A DNA stretch of 61,930 nt from Gammaproteobacteria bacterium (lineage in GTDB: Bacteria; Pseudomonadota; Gammaproteobacteria; Pseudomonadales; Pseudohongiellaceae): assembly GCA_009922595.1 (NCBI GenBank), contig RFVC01000011.1, positions 1 through 61,930 on the forward strand, given 5' to 3'. Below, piece by piece: positions 55,480-61,930 of the stretch. Below the pieces are notes generated by a model, which did no database searches, was not told the DNA's origin, and saw only the letters and a program-made list of their open reading frames with translations. A program made the position numbers and the translations under genes. Within the stretch, counting starts at the first letter, position 1; each line of letters opens with the position of its first letter.

Positions 55480-57090
55480 TTACCGGTCTGTCGGGCGAGC
55501 ACTGCGGATTAGGATGTACACTGGCACGAGGCCAATAATAATCAGGGTTACTGCCGGTAAAGCCGCCCGCTCCCACTGCCCTTCAGCGGTCATGGTGTAA
55601 ATTCTCACGGCCAGCGTATCCCAGCCAAAGGGACGCATGATAAGCGTAGCCGGCATCTCCTTCATGACATCCACCAGCACGATGGTGAAGGCCGTAATCA
55701 GGCCTGGCCGAAGCAGAGGCACGATAACAGTTAAGAGCAGTCGGCCAGGTCCAGCGCCCAGGCTCCTGCCTGCATCAATAATAGAAGGCCTTACCTGCCC
55801 AAGCCCTGTTTCCACAGGGGCGTAGGCCACTGCCAGGAAACGGCAGCAGTAGGCGACTACCAACGACAAGACCGAGCTTACCAGCAAGGTTCCCAGTGTG
55901 CGATCCACGAAGGTAAATCCAAGCATAATACCCACCGCCAGCACGGATCCCGGTAAGGCATAGCCCAAAGTAGCCAGGTGGATGGAAAGCCTTGTCCAAC
56001 GCCTCAAATGCTGCCCGGCGGGCAAACGTTTGACGAAAGCTAGTATGAGTGAAACCAGGACTGCTAACGCGCCTGCCATCAGACCAAGACTCAGCGTATG
56101 ACCCAGAAACCCAAGGTAACGGTCATCCAGCTCACCAAAGCCGGCTTCCAGCATCCAGACAATCAATTGAAAGGAGGGAATGAGGAAAGCAAGAAGCAAC
56201 ACCAGACTGCAACAGACTGTGGCCAGTACAGCGGTGGTTCCCTGAAGCTGGTACTGCGCGGTGCTACCACCGCCTTCCTGCACATACCTTGCCCGGTCAC
56301 GGGACTGTTTCTCAAGTACAAGGGTAACTCCTACAAATAGCAGGAGGAGTGAGGCCAGCTGAGCAGCTACTGTCAGATTGAACAACCCATACCAGGCACT
56401 ATAGATCGCCGTGGTGAAGGTATCGTAATTAAAGACAGATACCGCCCCGAAATCCGCAAGCGTTTCCATGAGCGCTAGGGCCAGCCCGGCCACGATAGCC
56501 GGTCGTGCCACGGGAATGGCGAGGCGGAAAAATGCCTGGAATTTTCCCAGACCCAGTAGACGGCCGGCATCCATCATTTTGCGCCCCTGGTTAAGAAAAG
56601 CACTGCGCGAAAGCATGTAGACGTAGGGGTAGAGCACAAGGCTCAGTATCAGTATTACACCGAGGGGTCCCTGGACATCAGGGAACCAGACATCATCACC
56701 AAGACTACTTCTCAGTGTAGTCTGAATTGGTCCCGCATAATTCATGATTCCTAGGAACACGAAAGCCATGACGTAACCGGGAATGGCCAGCGGCAGCATT
56801 AGGGCCCACTCGAAAAAGCGCCGACCTGGAAAGTCACAAATAGTCGTGAGCCAGGCCAGGCTAACGCCTAGAATCAGGACTCCTGCACCTACACCTATGA
56901 TTAAAAGGAGCGTGTTCAGAGCAAGGCGGTCGAGTTTGGTATCAAAAAGATGCTGCCAAATCTGCTGCTCGCCAGAACCAATCGTGCCCCATTGCATGAG
57001 GATGATGAGTATGGGAAAAACAACGATAGAGGCGGCTAGAAAGGCCAGGCTGTGCCAGAACCAGTTGCCAGCTGAATCAGATCGAAACAT
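55480..57090 (-). CDS. Ferric iron ABC transporter permease (FbpB-like)
   Basis: Two fused permease domains in 536 residues, about twelve TM spans. EAA-type coupling loops are seen in each half: MDAGRLLGLGKFQAFFRLAI (about 173) and IDAGRSLGAGPGRLLLTVIV (about 435). It starts 8 nt after the binding-protein gene and is its membrane partner. The ATP-binding subunit (FbpC) is not in the window. Substrate is most likely Fe3+ because of the FbpA-type binding protein and the Fur box. Confidence 0.9.
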   Translation of the reverse strand: MFRSDSAGNWFWHSLAFLAASIVVFPILIILMQWGTIGSGEQQIWQHLFDTKLDRLALNTLLLIIGVGAGVLILGVSLAWLTTICDFPGRRFFEWALMLPLAIPGYVMAFVFLGIMNYAGPIQTTLRSSLGDDVWFPDVQGPLGVILILSLVLYPYVYMLSRSAFLNQGRKMMDAGRLLGLGKFQAFFRLAIPVARPAIVAGLALALMETLADFGAVSVFNYDTFTTAIYSAWYGLFNLTVAAQLASLLLLFVGVTLVLEKQSRDRARYVQEGGGSTAQYQLQGTTAVLATVCCSLVLLLAFLIPSFQLIVWMLEAGFGELDDRYLGFLGHTLSLGLMAGALAVLVSLILAFVKRLPAGQHLRRWTRLSIHLATLGYALPGSVLAVGIMLGFTFVDRTLGTLLVSSVLSLVVAYCCRFLAVAYAPVETGLGQVRPSIIDAGRSLGAGPGRLLLTVIVPLLRPGLITAFTIVLVDVMKEMPATLIMRPFGWDTLAVRIYTMTAEGQWERAALPAVTLIIIGLVPVYILIRSARPTDR

Positions 57091-57098
57091 TGATAAGC

Positions 57099-58184
57099 CT
57101 AGCGATAATTGACCCGGTCCATCAGCATGACAGCGTCAGCCTGCAGCCGGCCGGCCACTTCAACGTTCAAGATGTCCTGCCTGCCTGTACCCCAACCAGC
57201 AACAATATCTACCGGTGGTACGCCAGGATTGGCCGGATATTCCAGATTAAGCTCGGAGAAAAGTTGTTGGGGCTCGCGGGTAGAAAGCCACTCGATCAGC
57301 TTCTTTGCCCCCGCGGGATTTTTAGCAAAAGTTGTGACACCAGCCCCCGAGACATTGACATGCACACCACTGCTTTCCTGGTTAGCCCAGTAAAGTGCAA
57401 CGGGGACATCAGGATTTTGCGCTTGCAACTGTCCAAGGTAGTAAGTATTTACAATACCGACATCACACTGGCCTGCAGCTATCGCTTCAAGAAGCAGCAG
57501 GTCGCTACTGAATACACGAGTGGCTAGGTTTTCCACCCACCCTTCAACAACGCGCTGGGCCTCTTCCTGACCTAGACGCTCAATCATTGTCGCCACGAGC
57601 GACATGTTGTAAACCTTGCGCGACGTTCGCAGACAAAGCCTTCCTTTCCACTCAGGAAGGGCCAATGCTTCATAAGAAGAAAGCGACGACGGATCAACCC
57701 GGTCCGTGGAATAAGCGATTGTTCTGGCTCTCACGGAGAGTCCGAACCAGCGGTTCAGAGGGTCCTGGAGATGGGCAGGAATATTTGCCTCGAGAACAGG
57801 AGAATCAATAGGTGCAAGCAGCCCTTTCTCTGCAGCCGACCAGAGATTTCCTGCATCGACCGTGTAGAGGATATCAGCAAAGGTTCTGTCACCCTCCGCC
57901 TGTAACCTGGCGATTAACGGCCCCTCTTCCCCGGTCTGGTATTGAACTTCGATGCCCGTTTTCGCAGTGAAAAGATCAAAAAGAGGTTTGATCAGGTGCT
58001 CCTGGCGGGACGAATAAACGACTACGGGGCCAGTAACCGATGTTTCTAAGCCTCCCTGTGCAGTGACACTGCTGGCATTACTGGTTGCCTCATTACTGTT
58101 TTCGGCATGCTCCATGCTGTCTGTACACCCAGAAACCATCATTAAAGCCAATAAAAACAGCATGTTGTATAAAATATGTTTCAT
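57099..58184 (-). CDS. Ferric iron ABC transporter substrate-binding lipoprotein (FbpA-like)
   Basis: Periplasmic binding protein of 361 residues anchored as a lipoprotein: MKHILYNMLFLLALMMVSGC has the lipobox VSGC (Cys20). The mature chain begins VVVYSSRQEHL, the FbpA/FutA strand, and carries the Fe3+-coordinating tyrosine pair in NTYYLGQLQ. I start at the ATG at 58184, preceded by TTGAGGG; a longer frame upstream is open. The promoter region holds a near-perfect Fur box. Confidence 0.9.
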   Translation of the reverse strand: MKHILYNMLFLLALMMVSGCTDSMEHAENSNEATSNASSVTAQGGLETSVTGPVVVYSSRQEHLIKPLFDLFTAKTGIEVQYQTGEEGPLIARLQAEGDRTFADILYTVDAGNLWSAAEKGLLAPIDSPVLEANIPAHLQDPLNRWFGLSVRARTIAYSTDRVDPSSLSSYEALALPEWKGRLCLRTSRKVYNMSLVATMIERLGQEEAQRVVEGWVENLATRVFSSDLLLLEAIAAGQCDVGIVNTYYLGQLQAQNPDVPVALYWANQESSGVHVNVSGAGVTTFAKNPAGAKKLIEWLSTREPQQLFSELNLEYPANPGVPPVDIVAGWGTGRQDILNVEVAGRLQADAVMLMDRVNYR

Positions 58185-58206
58185 GGAAGCCCTCAACCTC
58201 AACATT

Positions 58207-58227
58207 AAATGATAATAATTATCATTT
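58207..58227 (-). promoter_or_regulatory. Fur box controlling the iron ABC importer
   Basis: A 21-nt palindrome with arms AAATGATAAT and ATTATCATTT and one central base, matching the Fur consensus (GATAATGAT-type). It lies 23-43 nt before the binding-protein ATG and overlaps the likely promoter, so the operon should be repressed by Fe-Fur. Confidence 0.8.
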
Positions 58228-58292
58228 AGTTAAACAAGCCTAACATGCTGAATTTATTTATATTTCAGTTTCTATATTTGCTATATGGGGCG

Positions 58293-59522
58293 CTAAATCC
58301 CCATTGCTTTGCGCATCAGCTGCTCCTTTCCCAAGGGCAGGCTGTTCATCAGGTTCAGGCCTGTATTACGCAGCCACATGACGGTCAGCTCCTCGGAGCC
58401 GAATAATCGCTTGAAACTCTCCATTGCCAGCATCATGCCCAGATTCTGACTCTTTCTGTAGCGTTGATAGCGGCTCAGAACCTTCCTGCTGCGATAGTCC
58501 TCTCCCTTGTTGACAGCAGCTGATATGACGCCTGAAAGTGCCTCGACATCACCAAAGCCAAGGTTAACTCCCTGGCCGGCCAGCGGGTGAATTGTGTGTG
58601 CTGCATCGCCAATCAGGGCAGTTCCATCCTGGACATAATCTGTAGCATGCCGCTGCCACAGCGAGAAGCTGAAACGCTTATCCACTTCCTGAATTTCGCC
58701 AAGCCTGAATTCGAATGCAGAGCCCAATGCTTTCTTGAATTCTTTATCATCCAGAACTTTTATCCCTTCTGCCTTTTCTGTGACACATGACCATACAATG
58801 GAACAGTAACATTGATTCTCATCATCAAGACCTGGTAAGCACAGTGGCAGGAATGCCAGCGGTCCGCTATTCATGAAGCGCTGCCATGCAGTGAATTCAT
58901 GAGGATACTCTGTCTTAACAGTAGTTATCACGGCTTCTTGCCCATACTCCCATTCTCTTATGCTGAAACCCGATTCTTTCCTAATAATTGAATGAGTGCC
59001 ATCAGCGCCTATAAGCAGGGCTGTATCTACTGAAGCTCCATTGGAGAGTGACAGGCTTACTAAATCATGATCACCTTTAATAACCCGCTCAACCGCGCAG
59101 TCTTCCAGAACTGTGATAGCAGACCTTGCCACTACCTGTTGCGCCAGCGCAGCCGACAACACCCTGTTCTCGACGATGTAGCCAAGAGCCGGCTCGTGCA
59201 GCTCATCAGCTGAGAAGTTAATTGCCCCAGTGCCATCTCCATCCCATACAGTCATATGTTCATAGGGGCAGAGTCGCGTCCTTTCTATTTCATCCCAGGC
59301 TCCGAACCTTTTGAGCAGATTCCTTGTAGATACTGTAAGCGCACTGACACGTGGATCGAATTTGGGTTTTTCTACATTCACTTCTAGTTCGTTATGTTTA
59401 CCAGTCCGTTTGCCAGCATCAACCAGCAGAACCTTCAAACCACAATCAGCCAATGCACAGGCTGCAGCAAGGCCCACTGGACCGCCTCCCACAATGGTGA
59501 TTTCTGATTCGTATTTTTGCAT
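58293..59522 (-). CDS. UbiH/UbiF-family FAD monooxygenase (ubiquinone biosynthesis)
   Basis: Flavin aromatic hydroxylase of 409 residues. The FAD dinucleotide motif is IVGGGPVGLAAACALAD (about 9-25), ADGTHSIIRK is the DG motif and GDAAHTIHPLAGQGVNLG (about 293-310) the FAD/GD motif. Family-wise it could be UbiF, UbiH or UbiI; the sequence alone does not choose between them. Acts on membrane-bound octaprenyl-phenol intermediates of ubiquinone. Confidence 0.88.
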   Translation of the reverse strand: MQKYESEITIVGGGPVGLAAACALADCGLKVLLVDAGKRTGKHNELEVNVEKPKFDPRVSALTVSTRNLLKRFGAWDEIERTRLCPYEHMTVWDGDGTGAINFSADELHEPALGYIVENRVLSAALAQQVVARSAITVLEDCAVERVIKGDHDLVSLSLSNGASVDTALLIGADGTHSIIRKESGFSIREWEYGQEAVITTVKTEYPHEFTAWQRFMNSGPLAFLPLCLPGLDDENQCYCSIVWSCVTEKAEGIKVLDDKEFKKALGSAFEFRLGEIQEVDKRFSFSLWQRHATDYVQDGTALIGDAAHTIHPLAGQGVNLGFGDVEALSGVISAAVNKGEDYRSRKVLSRYQRYRKSQNLGMMLAMESFKRLFGSEELTVMWLRNTGLNLMNSLPLGKEQLMRKAMGI

Positions 59523-59639
59523 AGGTGTTTAGATATATATCGGGGGGGTGAGATTATAAGTCCAGGCAGATAAATTAACAGCAAACTCTGTATTTCTGGT
59601 AAAGTGCACGCCTCAAGATAACTAAGGTGTTTTCGGCCT

Positions 59640-60224
59640 GTGGCTGTAAAGTTTGTTTCTTCTTCAAAGCTGCCAACGGAGTTTGGCGAGTTTAGCATTC
59701 ATGCGTTTGAAGACTCCAACGAAAACAAGGAGCATGTAGCCCTCGTGTATGGCGAGTTGGCCGCCAACGAAAAGATACTGGCCAGGATTCATTCCGAGTG
59801 TCTGACCGGTGATGCCATGTTCAGCTTGCGCTGTGACTGCGGTTCACAGCTCAGGGAAGCCATGCATCGAATTGCCGCTCGGGGTAACGGGCTGATTTTC
59901 TACTTGCGCCAGGAAGGCAGAAATATAGGACTGAGCAACAAGATCAGGGCATATCACCTGCAGGATGAAGGGGCAGATACAGTGGAAGCCAATCAGGCGC
60001 TCGGATTCGATGCGGATGAACGTCGCTATGAAATGTGCCTGCCGATGCTGGAACATTTGGGCGTCTCAGATCTTGAGCTCATGACCAATAACCCACTAAA
60101 AGTGGATGCACTACAGAAGCTGGGATTGTCCGTATCACGCACGCCAATCATCACAGGTGAAAATTCTCACAACAAGGCTTATCTGGCAACCAAGCGAAGC
60201 AAGCTTGGCCATATTTCGGAGTGA
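59640..60224 (+). CDS. ribA: GTP cyclohydrolase II
   Basis: First step of riboflavin synthesis: GTP to 2,5-diamino-6-ribosylamino-pyrimidinone. 194 residues; the zinc ligands are in [20 protein letters not shown] (Cys-x10-Cys-x-Cys), the GTP loop is [20 protein letters not shown] (about 89-108) and the C-terminal [14 protein letters not shown] is intact. Start is GTG at 59640. No FMN riboswitch is seen in the short leader. A lone ribA away from ribBDEH is common in gammaproteobacteria. Confidence 0.95.
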   Translation: MAVKFVSSSKLPTEFGEFSIHAFEDSNENKEHVALVYGELAANEKILARIHSECLTGDAMFSLRCDCGSQLREAMHRIAARGNGLIFYLRQEGRNIGLSNKIRAYHLQDEGADTVEANQALGFDADERRYEMCLPMLEHLGVSDLELMTNNPLKVDALQKLGLSVSRTPIITGENSHNKAYLATKRSKLGHISE

Positions 60225-60256
60225 CCTGAACGGTCTCTTATTCGACCATCAACTTG

Positions 60257-60830
60257 TCATTTAGAGCTGAAGTGAATGCTCTCTTTGCGGCCGGCTTTGG
60301 CGCCGATATCGCTGCGCCCAAAACGTGATTTAAGGCGCATATCAAACACGCTCGAATCGGCTGGACCTTCTTCTAGACGAATTACCACATCATCCTTGAA
60401 ACCGAAGCACTTAGTAGTCACAGTTGCCTATAGACGTCCATCCTCGGCGTTGGCTTCCATCAAACCCCAGTCCATCTCATTAATTACTTCTGCCGCTGCA
60501 GCAAGGACCTCTGCATTGGACTGTATGAAAGCGATAGACATAATGTCTGGATAAAAATCACACTAAAGTTCAGACGTCTCGCCGCCGAGATATCCAAGCG
60601 GATTGCTAGGGAAGTACTGCAACAAAGAGGGGCGGATCAGCAATATTAGTGGTTATGTCGTTTATTGGCCGCAGCATGGCGGTTATCTGCCTATGCCTGT
60701 ATAGCAGGTAAAAGGCTGTCAATCCTGCAAGGGCAGAAATAAACATAAGCATCAGTGACGCTGCCCTGTGCGCAGCCATTACAATGTAAATATCACCAGG
60801 CCGACACTGGCGGTACCGCCTTAGGGACAT
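60257..60830 (-). pseudogene. Decayed DUF1499 family gene
   Basis: The N-terminal part (from 60830) reads as a TM helix and then RPINDITTNIADPPLF, a DUF1499 start. Near 60600 the frame shifts, continuing as LQYFPSNPLGYLGGETSEL, a TAG stop, CDFYPDIMSIAFI, and on as AEDGRL followed by a second in-frame TAG (60428-60430), then TKCFGFKDDVVIRLEEGPA and FDMRLKSRFGRSDIGAKAGR, the DUF1499 C-terminal signature. So one frameshift and two stops break a once-intact gene. Recent decay is likely because the pieces remain readable. Confidence 0.7.
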
Positions 60831-60958
60831 TCCCCCAGTATAGTTAATGCCTGGCCCAGCTCAAAGCTTTCTCTCTGGTAACCGGCGCCAGCGGAGTATA
60901 ACGGCTGCAAAGAAAGAAAACCTATTAGTGTAACTATTGGTATGATGGCTTTACCCAT
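60821..60958 (-). CDS. Small ORF with signal-like N-terminus (45 aa)
   Basis: A frame of 45 codons starts at ATG 60958 (MGKAIIPIVTLIGFLSLQPL) with a hydrophobic N-terminus and a possible cleavage at YSAGA-GYQ, and ends at TAA 60821-60823 within the start region of the DUF1499 pseudogene. It may be an intact small gene or the start of a second broken gene. No homologue is known to me. Confidence 0.3.
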   Translation of the reverse strand: MGKAIIPIVTLIGFLSLQPLYSAGAGYQRESFELGQALTILGECP

Positions 60959-61068
60959 GGGATGCTATTGAAAAATATATAAAATATCATAGCAAGACTT
61001 CCAGAACAGGAGAATCCCTTTCCTCTTGAGGCTATTAACCAGTTCACAGTCTTAACTGAATTACTAGT

Positions 61069-61794
61069 ATGCGTATCCCCAGAATCTATCTTAACCAGCC
61101 CATGTCAGCCGACGCTGTCATCCAACTGGATGAACGCAGCGCTCATTACCTGGCCAATGTCCTGCGATTTAGGGAAGGCGCAGAACTGGTTCTTTTTAAC
61201 GGTTCTGACCATGAATTCCTGGGTAATGTTGAAAGGTTGTCCAGGAAGTCCGGCGCAGTCTTGATAAAAGAAGTAAGGACTGTTGACAGCGAATCAACGC
61301 TGTACACCCATCTTGGTATTGGGCTCTCTAGGGGAGAGCGTATGGATTATGCCGTTCAGAAAAGTACTGAGTTAGGGGTCAATATAATTCAGCCGCTGTA
61401 CACCGAATTCTGCGAAGTGAAACTGGATAAGAAACGTGAATTAAAAAAACTTGAGCACTGGCGGCATGTCAGCATTAGTGCATGCGAACAATGTGGCCGC
61501 ATCCGTCCACCCGAGATCAGGGAGCCAGTATCACTGCAGGGCTGGCTTGAATCGTCACTGGAATGCGATAAAAAGTTTCTTCTGGACCAGCAGCAAGAGT
61601 CCGTATTACTGGATGCTATTCACCCGGCCTCGGTAGCACTCCTTATAGGACCCGAGGGAGGACTATCTGATAAAGAAAAAGCCCTGGCATTGAGCCAGGG
61701 CTTTGATGGGTTGAAGCTTGGTGCCAGGACATTCAGGACAGAGACAGCGCCAGTGGCAGCATTAAGTCTCTTTCAGTTCCTGTGGGGAAACTGA
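61069..61794 (+). CDS. rsmE: 16S rRNA (uracil1498-N3)-methyltransferase
   Basis: Methylates U1498 of 16S rRNA using SAM. 241 residues: N-terminal PUA-like domain (about 1-70) and C-terminal SPOUT knot with LLIGPEGGLSDKEKALALSQ (about 188) and LKLGARTFRTETAPVAALSL, both diagnostic. Its 3' part contains an 11 bp inverted repeat that is likely to serve the opposite strand. Confidence 0.95.
   Translation: MRIPRIYLNQPMSADAVIQLDERSAHYLANVLRFREGAELVLFNGSDHEFLGNVERLSRKSGAVLIKEVRTVDSESTLYTHLGIGLSRGERMDYAVQKSTELGVNIIQPLYTEFCEVKLDKKRELKKLEHWRHVSISACEQCGRIRPPEIREPVSLQGWLESSLECDKKFLLDQQQESVLLDAIHPASVALLIGPEGGLSDKEKALALSQGFDGLKLGARTFRTETAPVAALSLFQFLWGN
61676..61704 (-). terminator. Terminator embedded in rsmE, acting on the minus strand
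   Basis: Perfect 11 bp stem AAAGCCCTGGC (61678-61688)/GCCAGGGCTTT (61694-61704) with loop ATTGA. On the minus strand the hairpin is followed by TTTTTC, so it fits a terminator for the convergent P-II gene, whose stop is about 105 nt away. It lies in the coding region of rsmE. Confidence 0.65.
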
Positions 61795-61809
61795 CGGGTA
61801 ACGGCCTGG

Positions 61810-61930
<121 letters not shown>

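Overview
The window looks like chromosomal DNA of a free-living, probably marine or aquatic, gammaproteobacterium that is not one of the common model species. The evidence is the order rppH-ptsP-lgt-thyA-folA, a clear RpoH (sigma-32), YchJ, a UbiH-family quinone hydroxylase, RibA, RsmE and a P-II protein, together with a TonB-dependent receptor and many exported proteins of the DUF1552/DUF1592/DUF6152 kind that are common in marine oligotroph genomes. I saw no rRNA, tRNA, CRISPR array, insertion sequence or prophage gene, so this is ordinary chromosome with several accessory patches. Genus-level placement cannot be made from the sequence alone.

Layout. 1-5 kb: a TonB-dependent receptor facing a two-gene phosphatase/phosphodiesterase operon, each side closed by its own hairpin terminator. 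5-12 kb: rpoH, a nitroreductase, a decayed cytochrome c, a thiolase-like/DUF35 pair, a TSUP permease, a MATE exporter and a tandem pair of related four-helix membrane proteins. 12.2-12.8 kb: a gene-free stretch holding two perfect, interleaved inverted repeats (pseudoknot topology). 12.8-19 kb: a LolD/FtsX-type ABC exporter with a CrtC/AttH-like lipoprotein, a carboxylesterase, a GST and YchJ. 19-29 kb: an exported set (TAT-type metallo-beta-lactamase-fold protein with a degraded metal motif, DUF1592 dihaem-type protein, DUF1552 TAT protein, exported ankyrin protein), then small exported DUF6152/companion proteins, a half-size GDT1 transporter and a methyltransferase with a signal peptide. 29-34 kb: an OFA-family MFS antiporter, an atypical Nramp-like transporter and a ThDP enzyme.

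34.4-48.1 kb is one long plus-strand operon built around MoxR, DUF58, BatA-type VWA and DUF4175 proteins. It is preceded by a VWA/amidotransferase-like membrane protein, a clan CD peptidase-like protein whose cysteine position is serine, and a TPR protein with an HExxH metallopeptidase site. The last gene is a small exported protein overlapping DUF4175 by 4 nt. It is the best candidate for an undescribed system: a MoxR-driven envelope assembly with one possibly active and one possibly inactive protease.

48-50 kb: a VOC protein and a fused DUF6152 protein whose two halves exist as separate adjacent genes near 26 kb (a Rosetta-stone pair). 50-62 kb: housekeeping genes (folA, thyA, lgt, ptsP, rppH, gcvH), a ferric-iron ABC importer with a near-perfect Fur box, a UbiH-family hydroxylase, ribA, a wrecked DUF1499 gene, rsmE and the 3' end of a P-II gene whose likely terminator lies inside rsmE.
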